A stretch of 64,000 nt of DNA from NCBI GenBank assembly GCA_039707465.1, contig CM077647.1:172544663-172608662 (forward strand), read 5' to 3'. Positions within the stretch are counted from its first letter, which is position 1; each line of letters opens with the position of its first letter. The stretch comes from Rhabdophis nuchalis (lineage: Eukaryota; Chordata; Lepidosauria; Squamata; Natricidae). The position numbers and the translations under genes were made by a program. Under the pieces are notes generated by a model. The model saw nothing but the letters and a program-made list of their open reading frames with translations. It was not told the DNA's origin and made no database searches. This document shows positions 1 to 11,689 of this stretch, in pieces.

Positions 1-1935
1 GGGTGACCCGTTCCCTCCTGCAACAGAGGGTGCGGGAAGCCCCGCTACAGGGTAGAGCAGAGGAATTTGTGACTTTTCTGCAGGACAAAACCGCTCAGAT
101 ATAGAATGAGTTAGCCCCAGTGGGATGCCACGAAGCTGATCTTGTTTGGGAGGAATTTGACTCCGTTGCTTCCGAGGATATGGACAGGTTACGTGGGCGA
201 CTGCGAGCCACCACATGTTTATTGGACCCGTGTCCCTCCTGGCTTGTACTGGCATCCTGGGAGGTGACACGAGGCTGGCTCCAAGAGGTCGTCAACGCCT
301 CTTTAAGTGAGGGTTCCTTGCCTGCTTCCCTAAAAGAGGCTATGGTAAGGCCCCTCCTTAAGAAGCCCTCTTTGGACCCAGCTCTTTTAACCAACTATTG
401 TCCCGTCTCCAACCTTCCCTTTTTGGCGAAGGTTGTTGAGAGTGTGGTGGCACAACAGTTTCCCCGTCACCTGGAGGAAGTTGATTATCTAGACCCGCAC
501 CAGTCCGGCTTTCAGCCCGGGTATAGCACCGAGACGGCATTGGTCGCGTTGGTGGATGATCTCTGGAGGGCCAGAGATGGGGGTTGTTCCTCCATCCTGG
601 TCCTATTAGACCTCTCGGCGGCTTTCGATACCATCGACCATGGTATCCTATTGCATCGGCTGGGGGGGTTGGGGGTGGGAGGCACCGTTTTACGGTGGTT
701 CTCCTCCTACCTCTCTGGCCGATCACAATTTGTGTTGGCAGGAGAGCAGAGGTCGACCCCGAGACCCCTCACATGTGGGGTGCCTCAGGGGTCGGTCCTC
801 TCGCCTCTCCTGTTTAATGCATACATGAAGCCGCTGGGTGAGATCATCCGTGGTTTTGGGGTAGAGTACCATCTCTACGCTGATGATACTCAGCTGTATA
901 TATCTACCCCAAACCACCCCAACGATGCCGTAGCGGTGATGTGCCAGTGCCTGGAAGCCATGCAGATCTGGATGGGAAGTAACGGACTCAGGCTCAACCC
1001 GACCAAGACCGAGTGGCTGTGGTTTCCAGCTGCCCGATTCAACCAGCTCTCTCCAACGCTGGCCATAGGGGGCGAACATCTTGCCCCTGTGGATGGGGTG
1101 CGCAATTTGGGTGTTCTCCTGGATACCTGGCTGTCTATGGAAGAGCAAGTGACAGCCGTGGCCAGGAGGGCATCCTACCAGGTTCGCCTAGTTCGCCAAT
1201 TGCGCCCCCTATTGGATCGGGACGCCCTTCGCACAGTCACTCATGCCCTCGTGACATCCCGACTGGACTATTGTAACTCTCTCTACATGGGGCTCCCCTT
1301 GAGGTGCACCCGGAGGCTTCAGTTAGTTCAGAATGCAGCCGCGCGAGCAATTATGGGAACCACTAGGTTCACCCACATTACACCGCTCTTGTGCGAGCTG
1401 CACTGGCTGCCTGTCGTCTTCCGGGTGCGCTTCAAGGTGTTAGTTATCATCTTTAAAGCGCTCCATGGCTCGGGACCTAGCTATCTGCGGGATCGGATCC
1501 TGCCTCACACATCCTCACGGCCGATTCGCTCCCACAGAGAGGGACTTCTCCGGGTGCCGTCCACTAGACTTTGTCAGTGGGCGACGCCCAGGGGAAGGGC
1601 TCTCTCTGTGGTGGGCCCGGCCCTCTGGAACGACCTTCCCCCCGATATTAAAACGACCACGGACCTCCGCTCCTTCCGCCTGAAATTGAAGACTCATCTT
1701 TTCCGCCTGGCCGGCCTAGGGTAGTCTCTCTCTCTATGGGTTTTCAAATGTATATTTATATTTAGTGGGGATTTTTAGTTAAGGGATTTTAGCACAGGAA
1801 TTAGTTTAATTTGTTTTAAATTTGTATGTATTTTGTATATTTATTGCTTTTATTTTCCCTGTGCACCGCCCCGAGTCCCTGTGGGGAGAGGGAGCGGTCA
1901 ATAAATTCAACATTATTATTATTATTATTATATGT
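1..1935 (+). mobile_element. L2/L3-type (CR1-superfamily) non-LTR retrotransposon, 5' cut by window edge
   Basis: The copy contains the reverse-transcriptase part of ORF2, a 3' UTR of about 190 bp and a terminal (ATT)n tail at about 1912-1931. The 3' UTR end (about 1858-1910, 'gtgcaccgccccgagtccc' followed by a 'ggagagggagcgg' box) recurs at many places in the window, so it is a useful family tag. The element sits inside an antisense L1 that resumes at about 1933. Family assignment is from RT motifs; L2 versus CR1-L3 cannot be settled by eye. Confidence 0.85.
3..1724 (+). pseudogene. L2/L3-like LINE ORF2 (reverse transcriptase and C-terminal region), nearly intact
   Basis: This is the RT portion of a LINE ORF2 that would copy its own RNA at the insertion site. 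The frame is open from 3 to 1724 except for one in-frame TAG at 102-104, after which it runs 540 codons. Visible RT motifs are LDLSAAFDTIDH (palm A), CGVPQGSVLSPLLFNAYM (motif B) and the catalytic YADD at 876-887. The C-terminal part has the QNAAARAI, ELHWLPV, FKALHG and GPALWNDLPP blocks that recur in every partial copy of this family in the window. No endonuclease is visible; it would lie left of the window. With only one nonsense codon the copy appears fairly young. There is no sign of host use. Confidence 0.85.
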
Positions 1936-3570
1936 CTATCTATAAATCTACTTAATCTATTATTTATAATGGCATTAAATATCTTTGCATCTTGATTAAT
2001 TAAAGAAATGGGTCGATAGGACTCCATCCTTTCCAAATCTTTATCTGGTTTAGGGATTATAGATATTACCGTTCTATTCCATGACATCGGAACTTCTCCA
2101 CCATGTAAAATTCCATTAAATAATTTTTGCAATTTTGGTATTATTATTTCCTTAAATTCTTTGTAAAACTCAGCAGGTAATCTGTCTTCGCCTGGAGCTT
2201 TCCCTAATTTTATCTTTTGTATTATTTCGTTAATCTCATCTTGTGTTATATCTCCTTCCATCAAGTCTTTATGTATTTGGTCAATTTTCACCACATATTT
2301 TTCTAAATGACTTTTCAATTTTTCCGAATCAATTGATTTTTTTGAATATAATTTTTGAAAAAAATTCCTAACCACTTCACATTTCTCTAATTTTTTATAA
2401 CATCTTATACCTTTATCATCTATCAGGGGTCCAATTTCTCTCTTCTCCCTTTTATTTTTCGCCATCCTTGCCAATAACTTAGAGTTTTTATTACTAAATT
2501 TAAAAAAATTCCTATTTAAATATCTTAGATTTTTTTAACCAGTTCTATGTCTTCTTCTATCAATTTATTTTTTAGCAGGTTCAACTCCTCCAAAAAAATT
2601 TTTCCTTAGTAAGTAAAAATTGATTCTCCAATACCTTAATCTGACTTATATCCTGTTCAATTTTATTTTTATAATTTCTATATTTCCTGCTTGATAACTT
2701 AATACTTTCTCCTCTAAATACTGCTTTCATCGCATCCCAAACAATTTCAAATTTGACCTCTCCATTATCATTCAATTTCCAACTTTCTTCCCATTTTTTA
2801 AATATCCATATTTTATCCTCCTCATTTTTATACAGTTTATCATCATATCTCCAACATCTTCTTTTTTTCTCAAAATTAAAATCTATTTCCATCGTAACTT
2901 CTGCATGATCAGAGTCCTTAAAAATTCCCACATCTATTTTATCCACATTATTCAACAAATCTTTAGAAACCAAAATATAATCAATTCTTGAATATGTATT
3001 ATATATCTTGGAGTAAAAAGTGTACACTCTTTCAGTACCTTTCACTTCTCTCCAAACATCCACCACGCCATTTCGAAACATCCATTTATTTAAAGTCTCG
3101 CCTTTATTTACTCCTCCACAACGAGTGGGATTAGTACTATCTATTTTATCTCTAATTAAATTAAAATCCCCAGCCACAATTACTTTCCCTACACTTTCAA
3201 TTTCCAAGATTTTGGTTATTTTTTCAAGGAATTATTTTTGTTTCTCATTCGGTAGATATAAATTAACAAGTGTCACTTTTTCCTCATTAATATTTTCCAC
3301 AATTATTATATATCTTCCTTCATCATCCACAATTACTTGTTTTTTTTCAAAATATACCCTATCTGATATCAATGTTGCAACCTCTCTAGCTTTTGAAATT
3401 CCAAAGGATTTTTCATAAATTTGCATACCCTTTATATACATTCTATTTGAATCTTCAGATTTTTAATGAGTTTCTTGCAAAAATAATATATCTGGTAGGT
3501 CCCTTTTAATTTTAAGTTCCAATCGTCTTCTTTTAATCTGATTCCCTGTTCCCTTCACGTTCCATGTCAT
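1935..3570 (-). pseudogene. L1 ORF2 (endonuclease plus start of reverse transcriptase), truncated and frameshifted
   Basis: ORF2 starts at an ATG at 3570-3568 (MTWNVKGTGNQ). The APE-type endonuclease is recognisable: QETH, then after an in-frame TAA (3465-3463) the frame continues through a second stop at 3234-3232, GDFN, RIDYIL and SDHA, which are the usual metal-binding and catalytic motifs. A further break lies near 2580-2475. The RT N-terminus follows with ITQDEINEIIQKIKLGKAPG and SYRPISLINQDAKIFN. The catalytic YADD block is absent because the L2/L3-like LINE interrupts the gene at about 1933. It cannot encode a functional protein. Confidence 0.8.
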
Positions 3571-3853
3571 TATTTTTATAAAACGCATTTAAGCTGTAAC
3601 TTTTTTAATCCTATCCCCTCCTCTTCCTTTCCGTGCCCACATCCCAACACCAAACTCCCACATTTCAAATAATATTCAACATAAAAATAATAATAATAAA
3701 AAAACCAAAAAATTACGTAAGACATAACAAACAATGAATAACAAACAATCTTCATCCCCCACATCCTCAATCGGTTTCCGCCTCTACAAAGAGAGTGTGG
3801 GGGAGGGGACATGCCAATGGTCGGGTCACTTCTTTCGGTCTGTCTACTTAAAT

Positions 3854-4884
3854 TCATCCCTCGAAAAAAGAAGACAGTGATAACTGTTCCCCACACTCAG
3901 CTTCCTGCGTTTTTCCAAGATCTTCCATCTTATCCGCTCTCTCTCCCCTTGTATCATCACGACTTTTCTTTTGTTCAGACATCGCCGGTGAGATTTCCTT
4001 CCGCTTTAACCTTTTAGGATCTTGTCCTCCAACCGCCCCTTTTTCTTCTAGTGTTGGAGTTTTTACGTATGTTCCACCCATCTTAAGCATTTGATTTTTA
4101 ATTTCTGTTATATCCTCATCTTTTTCAATCAGTCCAAGCTCATGTAAATATATTACTGCATCTATTTGCGGAGTAATTGTTTGCATTTTCCCTTTATAAA
4201 AGAATTTCAACTGTTGTGGTGGTCTCCAATTATATTTAATTCCATTGTCTCTTAAAACCTTTGTAATTGGCTTCAAAAAAAAAATCTCCACGCTCTTTCA
4301 TCTCTTGATATATCCGGAAAGACTTGAATAATTTTCTCCTCAAATTTTGGAACTTCACCCATTTCTCTTATTTTCGCCATCAACTCCAGTTTATCACTAA
4401 GGTTTGCAAATTTCACCAATACATTTCTGTTTGAACCATCTTGTCTTTTATAGCCAACTCTAAAAACACTTGCCAAATCTGTTACTGTAAATATAATTTG
4501 TGTATCGAGATCATTCAACCATTTTAAGACTCTTTGTTTCAAGTTATCTACTTTTTCTTCTTGAATTCCTCGAATAACTACATTATATTTTCTTAATTCT
4601 TCTTCCAAAAGACAAATTCTTTTATCTTGTTGTTCATTTTTAAAAAAAATTCCTCCAATTTGGCGATCTATCTTTGCATCATGTACATGAATCTGTTCAA
4701 TTTCATCTTTAATAATTGTCATTTCCGCTGTTTGCTTTGCAAAATTTTCATTCATTTCTTGCTTTGTTTTTTTAATTTCCAATGTCATATTGTCCATTCT
4801 ATCTGACAATCCTGATAACTTTTCACCAATTTTATTTAAAGCCACCACAATTTGTTGCATTTCTGTGGACTGTTGAGTTGCCAT
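3854..4884 (-). pseudogene. L1 ORF1 (RNA-binding chaperone), one frameshift
   Basis: The N-terminal ORF (4884-4273) begins MATQQSTEMQQIVVALNKIG and has a heptad-like coiled coil over roughly residues 10-95, then an RRM-like core (VVIRGIQE, about residues 105-165) and the start of the C-terminal domain. The frame then shifts at the A-run opposite 4276-4285 and resumes at 4291 with KVLRDNGIKYNW and LKFFYKGKMQTI. This order is that of L1 ORF1p, which trimerises and binds L1 RNA. One indel in a homopolymer separates it from an intact ORF, so the copy is not ancient. Its sequence is clearly distinct from the ORF1-only elements elsewhere in the window. Confidence 0.75.
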
Positions 4885-5550
4885 ATTTAGTAAGTTTTTA
4901 ATTATCCACTTTTACCAAGAGGGTCTTTAATGAAGATTAAGGGACAACAATCCCAACTGAAGCTGAGACAGCTTTTTATTGCACTCAAAAGAGCCAAGTA
5001 ATAGTTTATAACTCTCAGTTTGTTTGTATAATTTACTTAAGAAAAAAAGCCAAACCTCTATCAGCCATTTAAAGGCGTTGCCCAGGATTGTGTATTGCTA
5101 CTTCAGCTTAGGCACTTCACAAACAAAAGTTCAACTTAAAAGCTTGAAATCCACGTACCTTCCGAAAGAAAGAATCTTTCCACTGTTTACAAATTCAGTC
5201 TTTGATATCTGTGCCTTTGCCTCGCAGCAAAAAAAAATGCAGATCGCGGTATTTAGTGAGAACAAAGAGCAGCTGTTTACCCAACTGCGCATTCATGGCT
5301 GCCTCTCTGGTCAGCCCTCCTTCACTTTCCCACGATAAACAAAACCTCAAAATTCAAGCAATTCAGGTTGACCTACCAATTCAAAAGTCAATCTACTGGG
5401 ACAACAGCTCTTCCGATGCAACTGTGAAAAATTTCGGCTTCTATCGGTGCATTTCAAACACTTTAATCCGCATTTACCTTCCGTAAAGTGCCCTGTGAAG
5501 TGGAGAGCACGTCCTCACACCACCACGGCCATAACCATGCCCCCTCAGCT

Positions 5551-5791
5551 AGACCATTAATGAGATACAATATAATGGATAATTGAGATAAAACACTTGG
5601 TCTTATATAGAGAAAATATTATGGGTTTGTATTTTATATTAGTATGGAGAATCTTTACTTTTTTTTTTTTACCTATTGAATAACTATAGAAAAAGATTGA
5701 CTTTGATAAATACTAGTTGTTACTATGTAGAAGATAAGGTGATATGAAATGAAGGATTGGAGGGAAAATTAATAACTATGTTTGCAATTTT
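5551..5791. other. AT-rich intergenic spacer
   Basis: Between the antisense L1 5' end and the target duplication of the next element I see AT-rich unique-looking sequence with no convincing ORF, RNA gene or repeat. Confidence 0.5.
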
Positions 5792-7793
5792 AAAGACCGA
5801 TGCACGAGACTTCCGGTTCCGCCTTCCAGCGGCGATGGATGAGTCTTGGACTCGTTCGCCGCTTTTCCTTCTTTCTGCCCCCCATCGGGGTGAGGCACCC
5901 CCATTTTTGGGGGCCTCCCATAGGGCTGGTGTGCCTGGGTCTGTTCCTCTCAGCGGCGGCTGGAGAACGACCCTTGTCTTTGGTCTAGGCGAGGGGAGGC
6001 ATGCTGCGGGGGGGAGTTTCCCTTCGTCAATGGAGGACGGTAACGATCAGCGAATTTAAAAAGAACTGAGCGTGCGGGTCGGAAGGCTCCCTGGGGCTTT
6101 GGCGGCGAGGTGAAGAGTGAGTGATTTACAACATTATTTATGCTGGCAGCCTGGATTGAAAGAACGTAGAGGGGGGTGTTTGTTGGTTAAACCCCCCCTT
6201 GGATTTAAAGCGGCGTTTGGAAATGGCTCCTCGTTGTGAGGAAGCAGATACTTTGTTTCCGGACTGCTTTGAAATAAGCGAAAGTGATCTGCGGCTTATT
6301 TTCTTACAATGTATCTAAGTCCGGCTGGTTTGATACAATTTTTCTTTGGTTATTTTCTCCTCCTGGCACTCAGACGGGGCGGTGGAGGATGGTTCCCTTT
6401 GTTCCTGAATGACTATTTTTACCTTTGGAAAATTACCAACATCTCTTTGTGAAACGGACTCTCTCTCTCTACTAATGAAGAAATTTCTGGATTAATTGAT
6501 TCCTTCCCTGAGTGCCTTCTCTGCTAAAATTTTTGACTGTGAAAAGTGTTTCTCTGCTGGGTCTTGAATTCTTTTACAACTTTCACCTGAACTGTTTTGC
6601 TCCTGATTTGCCTCAAAGGCCCCACCCAAAAAACGTCATCTTAGTGACACTGACTTTAACAGCTTACCATGGCATCAAAATCAGAATTGGCAGGATTGGA
6701 ACAAAGAATGTCATCTTTGGAATCAGTGTTACAAGTTCTGGTGCAGGAAATTAAAGCTTTGAGAGCTGATAATAAAAGTTTCAAGGAGGACCTTCTGGAA
6801 ACACGGAAGCAAGTGCTGGAGAATTCACAGAAGACTGAGGAGCTGGAAGGGGGGCTGGCTGGGGCAAAGGGAGAACTTTAAAATGTCAACATTGAAATTG
6901 CAGATTTGTCTGGTCATATGTCTAGGATGGATTTTGAAAGGATGTCATATTTTTTAAGATTTCAGAATATTTCTGAAGAATCTGGTGAATACCTTCCTGA
7001 TCTCATGAGTACAATTTTAGCAGACTATTTACAGAAACCTAAAGATGAGATCAGGGGGGATATTGACCTAGTCTACAGAATAAATTCAGCATATGCCAGG
7101 ATAAATGAAGTACCCAGAGAGATACATATTAAATTTGTTAGAAGGTCAACCAGAGAGGGAATTTTGAAGGCGCAGAGAGGGGGGCCGTTAATTTACCAAC
7201 AAAAGGAAGTCACCATCTTGAAGCAGATCCCAAAAAAGATTAGGGAGGTGAGAAGGAGGTATTCCTTCTTATCCAGAAAATTGTTTGACCACGGGATCTG
7301 GTTTAAGTGGGTGATGCCGGAAGGGATGTTGGTGTTCTGGGATGAAGGAAGAGTAAGGATTAAAACAGTTGCTGAGGCGGAAGCCTTTCTTAAAAAACAT
7401 TCCTCTATCCTGGGGGAAGATCTAGGGGGGAAGGAGGGGGCCACGGCCCCGCCCGCTGGGGGCCAGGGAGGAGAAAAAGAAGATACAATTGCCAAGAGAC
7501 TTAGATCGAAAAAATAACTTTGCTTTTTTTTATTATTATTAATATTGCATAACCTTATGTCTGGATGTTTGTACTCGACTGCTAGCATAGAATGGAGAAT
7601 TTAGGAATCTTGTACTTATTTTCACCTTGTAGTACTTTTGGAAAAATGTTCTTTTAATGTTTTATTATGAAGCCCTAGAAGGGCCAATGATCCCGACGCG
7701 AAAGTTCTTAATATGTTTCTTTATCCCTTACCCTACCCTTTTTGAAAATGCTAAAAACCAATAAAACTTTTTCAATATAAAAGACCGATGCAC
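5792..7793 (+). mobile_element. Full-length ORF1-only L1-like retroposon (HAL1-like), copy 1, with target-site duplications
   Basis: The element occupies about 5806-7779 and is flanked by a perfect 14-bp direct repeat 'aaagaccgatgcac' at 5792-5805 and 7780-7793. It has a GC-rich 5' UTR with CpG-rich stretches (about 5806-6668), one ORF resembling L1 ORF1 (6669-7517) and a 3' UTR of about 260 bp ending in an 'aataaaactttttcaa' segment. No ORF2 lies between ORF1 and the 3' end. Target duplications and an A-rich end mean it was mobilised by LINE machinery in trans. Four truncated copies with the same ORF1-to-3' UTR junction occur in this window. Confidence 0.8.
6669..7517 (+). pseudogene. L1-like ORF1 protein of HAL1-like copy 1, one nonsense codon
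   Basis: The frame starts at ATG 6669 (MASKSELAGLEQR). Residues about 5-75 form a coiled coil. A central RRM-like domain (YFLRFQNI, DLVYRINSAYARI, EIHIKFVRRSTREGI) and a C-terminal domain (ILKQIPKKIREVRRRYSFL, GIWFKWVMPEGMLVFW) follow, and the protein ends in a basic tail (IAKRLRSKK). An in-frame TAA at 6879-6881 replaces the AAA codon seen in copies 2 and 4. Total length is 282 codons, short for L1 ORF1p. The role inferred from the family is RNA-binding in a retrotransposition RNP. Confidence 0.75.
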
Positions 7794-7887
7794 AAACGTA
7801 TGACCGAACGACATGTTGTACATAGCTGAAAATGACTAGTGTTTTTACTTGTTATTTATGTTGAAAATAAAATTAAATAAAAAACAT

Positions 7888-8661
7888 ACAATAGCAGAGT
7901 TGGAAGGGACCTTGGAGGTCTTCTAGTCCAACCCCCTTCCAGGGTTGGGGCATTCACAACTTCTGGAGGCAACATCTGTTCCACTGATTAATTGTTCTAA
8001 CTGTCAGGAAATTTCTCCTCAGTTCTAAGTTGCTTCTCTCCTTGATTAGTTTCCACCCATTGCTTCTTGTTCTGCCCTCAGGTGCCTTGGTGAATAGTTG
8101 GACTCCCTCTTCTTTGGGGCAGCCCCTGAGATATTGGAAGAGTGCTATCGTGTCTCCCCTTCTTTTCATTAAACTAGACATACCAAGTTCCTGCAACCGT
8201 TCTTCATATGTGTTAGTCTCCAGTCCCCTAATCATCTTTGTTGCTCTTCTCTGCACTCTTTCTAGAGTCTCCACATCTTTTCTACATCGTGGTGACAAAA
8301 ACTGAATGCAGTGTTCCAAGTGTGGCCTTACCAAGGCATTATAAAGTGGTATTAACACTTCTCGTGATCTTGATTCTATCCCTCTGTTTATGCAGCCTAG
8401 AACTGTGTTGGCTTTTTTGGCAGTTGCTGCACATTGCAAATATGCACATTGCATATTTAAATGGTTGTCCACTAGGACTCCAAGATCCCTCTCACAGTTA
8501 CCTCTATTGAGCAAGGTACCACCTATACTGTTCCTGTGCATTTTGTTTTTCTTGCCTAAATGAAGAACCTTACTCTTTTCACCCTTGAATTTCATTTTCT
8601 TAGACAGTGCCCAATGTTCACGTTTGTGAAGATCTTTCTGTATCTTAAGCCTATCTTTCAT
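7888..8661 (-). mobile_element. CR1 LINE 3' part, antisense, 5'-truncated
   Basis: Starting with 'aatagcagagttggaaggga' at about 7890 (the CR1 3' end in reverse), the minus strand encodes the CR1 ORF2 C-terminus: SKVLHLGKKN, NCERDLGVLVDNHLN, KKANTVLGCINRGIESRS, LYNALVRPHLEHCIQF, RRATKMIRGLE. The main ORF runs 8661-7954 and loses frame near its C-terminus. The 5' truncation at about 8660 abuts the first tandem VH unit. An independent copy of the same family lies at 61170-62065. Confidence 0.85.
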
Positions 8662-9131
8662 GGTTGGTCTCTAACATGGCTATTCAAGGATTTTTCAGCA
8701 TTTCTCTCTCTCTCAGCACTGAGCCCTTTCTTGAAGTGAGGAGCTCATGTTAGACATGGCTTTATTTACTCCAGTGTAAATATGTCCTTCCCCCTTTCAA
8801 GTAATGTGGATTTAATAGCTGCCAACTGTTGTAAGGTTGTAATCTGTAAACTGATGCAATGTAAGGCTGATACAAGGTGGTGTCTATGTATATAGGGCTG
8901 GTGTTCTAGATGTGAAACTGTGGTCAAAGTTCTATTAAGGACTGAAACACATTTCTTGACTGATTGATTTAAGCCACTCTACTCATTCCCAAAGCACCAT
9001 CTCTCATTTCACCATTCACATTACTTTGAGATTAGGAAACCTCAATCAAAGATCCACTTTTGGACTAGGGCTGACTGATGGTTGCAACCTACATTCTTAT
9101 AAATGGGTTTTAACTTCCACGTGACACCCTG

Positions 9132-9139
9132 ATGCAAAT
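9132..9139 (+). promoter_or_regulatory. Ig octamer ATGCAAAT of VH-a1
   Basis: A perfect Oct-1/Oct-2 octamer lies 108 bp before the leader ATG, with a TTTAAATA TATA-like box at 9162-9169. The same pair precedes a2, a3 and a4. Confidence 0.9.
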
Positions 9140-9246
9140 GAGGTCACTGAGCTGTTTCTCCTTTAAATAATCACAATCACACCAAGGAGGATATCAGACC
9201 CAAAGGTGTCATTTCTGTAAAGAAAGGGTGGACTTCTCACTGCCCA

Positions 9247-9700
9247 ATGGATCTTTCCATTCTTCTTCTTTGTTTAGTAGCCACTCCTGTGTGTAAGTGT
9301 CTTCTGGATGGACCTGAACAATGAGATTTTAAAAAAACAACACAGTTGTGTACTAATTCCTCCCTTGTCATTTGTTTAGATGTCCACTCTTCTGTTCAAC
9401 TTGTGGAATCTGGGCCAGGAATAGTGAGCCCTGGAGGATCCTTCAAATTAACGTGCAAAGTGATGGGAGACTCCATCACAAATGCATGGTGGGAGTGGAT
9501 CCGCCAGGCTCCAGAAAAACCATTGGAATGGGTGGGCCAGATAGACTGGGATGATGATGGTGGTGAATGGAATACATACTATGCCTCATCCCTCCAAAAC
9601 CGAACAACTTTGACTGCTGATGACTCCCGCAATGAGTATTATTTGGCAATGAGTTCTGTGACAGCTGCAGACTCAGCCACATATTACTGTGCACGAGGTC
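9247..9700 (+). CDS. IGHV: VH-a1, intact IGHV segment (clan II-like)
   Basis: This germline heavy-chain variable segment is joined by RAG to D-J in B cells. The leader exon is 9247-9292 ([15 protein letters not shown]), donor GTAAGT, intron 87 bp, V exon 9380-9700. The framework begins [18 protein letters not shown]. Cys23 (LTCK), Trp41 (EWIRQAPEKPLEW) and Cys104 (DSATYYCAR) are present with no stop or frameshift. CDR2 is very acidic (DWDDDGGEWN), and NRT just after it is a potential N-glycosylation site that the paralogues a2-a4 lack (they have SRT). The RSS is CACAGTG 9701-9707, 22-bp spacer, nonamer-like tgaaaaacc 9730-9738. Function is inferred from structure only. Confidence 0.92.
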
Positions 9701-9738
9701 CACAGTGAGAGAAAGCAAAGGAGGAAGTGTGAAAAACC

Positions 9739-10683
9739 TACTTGCTTCTCGGTCTTTGCTTGAAGAAACTTTATGTTTTCTCATTGAGGGATGGAGATAA
9801 CTTCGTCCTTCTTTCAGACGACCATTGTCTGCACAGAAGAACAAGCTATTCTTCTAGCTGTCAAGCCCTGACTGGCTTGCCATACCTGGGGGGAAGAGGG
9901 AGCAGCGGAAATGGTTCTGGGATGCAAAACAGGCAGAACAGCTGATGGGCGCCGGTTACATCAAAGAAGACCTGGCGGAATGAAGGAAAGAGGAAAGTGC
10001 ACTCCTGAATGCTGGCTATGGGGGAGCATGGGCTTGGTAATGGCTATTTACAGCTCTGTGAGGCAATAGCTCCCAGCACTGACTTTGCATCTATCAAGAC
10101 TTATTCGTGCTGGACCTTGGCCATTAAACCTGTATCAGCTTGTTTTCTGTCTGCATTGTTTGCAAGCTTGTTTGGTTCTGTGTTTCCTTAGATGGGTGAG
10201 ACTAGCTCAGCAGCAAGAAGCAGTGGACTTCCGAGTTGCCGCTGTTCAGAATAGCACATAACATGCTATTTGCTTCTTCTTTCTTTTCCTGTTATTTTCT
10301 TTCTTATTTCCTATTGCGCAAGATGGCAGCAGTGTCTAACAAATAGACATTCAACACTTTACAAAAATAAATCTGTGGTTTCATCCGTTAGCTTGATGGT
10401 TTCCTCTGCTGCTTCCGAAGTATCCCTCTTCAGGTCCCCGAAGAGCCTCCTTCCCCAAGAGACTTTCTAGAACTCTTTTCTATAAGCTCTGAGACACAAT
10501 CATCTCCCTTTCTTCCTTTTTCATTTTCAGACCAATCTTCATACATTTGAAACAGCTCCTCTTTCTTGGTTCACTGCCTTCCCTCTTTGTTCATTCATAA
10601 TTAGGGTTGGGGATGAACGAAGGTGCAGAAAAATATACTTGCATGGAAGACTATGAACATGTGTATTGGTGAATATTTACACA
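9739..10683. other. Conserved intergenic block downstream of VH-a1
   Basis: The block is repeated in units B (about 18095-19030) and C (about 28052-29028) but not after VH-a4. It has no convincing ORF. The 'ccattaaacctgtatc' stretch and the general composition would suit an old LTR-like insertion, but I find no bounding terminal repeats, so it stays unclassified. Confidence 0.4.
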
Positions 10684-10781
10684 GGGAATGCCAATGCTGA
10701 AAGAAGGGAATGGAAGGGATGGGAAAAAAAGAGAAGAGAAGGGAGGGGAGGGGAAGAAGGGAGGAAGAAATAAATAAATAA

Positions 10782-10822
<41 letters not shown>

Positions 10823-11010
10823 GTTAGGGAGGGAGGGAGGGAGGAGGAGGGAATGGATAGGAAAGGGAGGAGGGAGGGAGGGGAGAGAAAGAGAGAAAGA
10901 AGGAAAGGAAGGAAGGGAGGAAAGGAAGATAAAAGAAAGAGGAAGGAGGAGGGAAGGGACAGGAAAGGAAGGGGGAGGAAGAAAGAAGGAAGGAAAGGAG
11001 GAAAGAACGA

Positions 11011-11050
<40 letters not shown>

Positions 11051-11212
11051 GAGGAATGAGGAAGGAAGGGAATAGAAGGGAAGGGATGGGAAGGGAAGGA
11101 AAGGAAATTAAGGGGAGGTGATGGGAGGAATGGCAAGGAAAAGGAAGGAAAGGGGAAGAGTGAGGGAAAGGTAGGGAAGGGTATGGTTGGGAAGGGAAGG
11201 GAAGAAAAATCT
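10684..11212 (+). repeat. 530-bp polypurine tract (GGAA/GAAA-rich), unit A
   Basis: Almost all bases on the + strand are A or G, with runs of GAAA, GGAA and GGGA. The tract lies between VH-a and VH-b in all three units and contains the only homopurine stretches of this length in the array. Mirror-repeat purine runs of this type can form triplex or R-loop structures, which is an inference here. Confidence 0.9.
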
Positions 11213-11549
11213 ACCAATCCTATTTTCTATGCAGAGGAAGGGAAATTGTTGTTCTGCCTATGAAAAGAGCAACCACAAAATGGTTAATCAGCTATTTACC
11301 TTTCCATTATGCAGAATACTAGAGCACTACATACTAGCTATCTGCCAGCAGCTCTTATATTCCCCAGATGCTCAGATGATGCATCAAGTTGAACTTTCAA
11401 GATATGACTTTCCTTCTTACAAAAGCAATCTTCACATATTCCTTAAGAATTTTTTTTAAATGTAATTTGGGGATTTTTAAGTCTCTCTTCAGTGAAGGAT
11501 GAAAATGCTCTAGAAGGTCAATGTGGCCTGTGTCTTTATCCTGAAGGCT

Positions 11550-11557
11550 ATGTAAAT
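11550..11557 (+). promoter_or_regulatory. Octamer variant ATGTAAAT of VH-b1
   Basis: The one-mismatch octamer lies 140 bp before the leader ATG, and its position is the same as for b2 and b3. Confidence 0.7.
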
Positions 11558-11689
11558 TCAGTGACAGCTTCCTGTTCAAAGGTACCATATCATCCTCGTC
11601 TCCTGCTGCACTCAACATCTTTAAAGCTTGAGTGTTTGTCTAAGTGTTTTCTCATCAGTAAGAATCGTGCAACTTTTGAGCAAGCAAAA

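Larger units (their letters stand above)
1933..5550 (-). mobile_element. Antisense L1 retrotransposon with ORF1 and ORF2, broken
   Basis: Reading the minus strand from about 5550 there is a 5' UTR-like stretch (about 5550-4885), ORF1 (4884-3854), a 283-bp inter-ORF segment and ORF2 (from 3570 down to about 1935). ORF2 stops where the + strand L2/L3-like LINE with its ATT tail has inserted. The two-ORF layout, the ORF1 coiled coil plus RRM-like region and the EN-then-RT order in ORF2 are those of L1. The 5' boundary near 5550 is approximate. Confidence 0.8.

Noticed and set aside
120..1724. Reverse transcriptase as part of a host or defence system
   Set aside because: Motifs and the recurrent 3' UTR identify an ordinary L2/L3-like LINE.
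7954..8661. Minus-strand 235-aa ORF as a host gene
   Set aside because: Matches CR1 ORF2 C-terminus and recurs at 61248-61946.
10651..11217. Ser/Phe/Leu/Pro-rich minus-strand frame over the polypurine tract (also 19522-20064 and 29160-29558)
   Set aside because: Simple-repeat translation; composition and three-fold recurrence follow the repeat.
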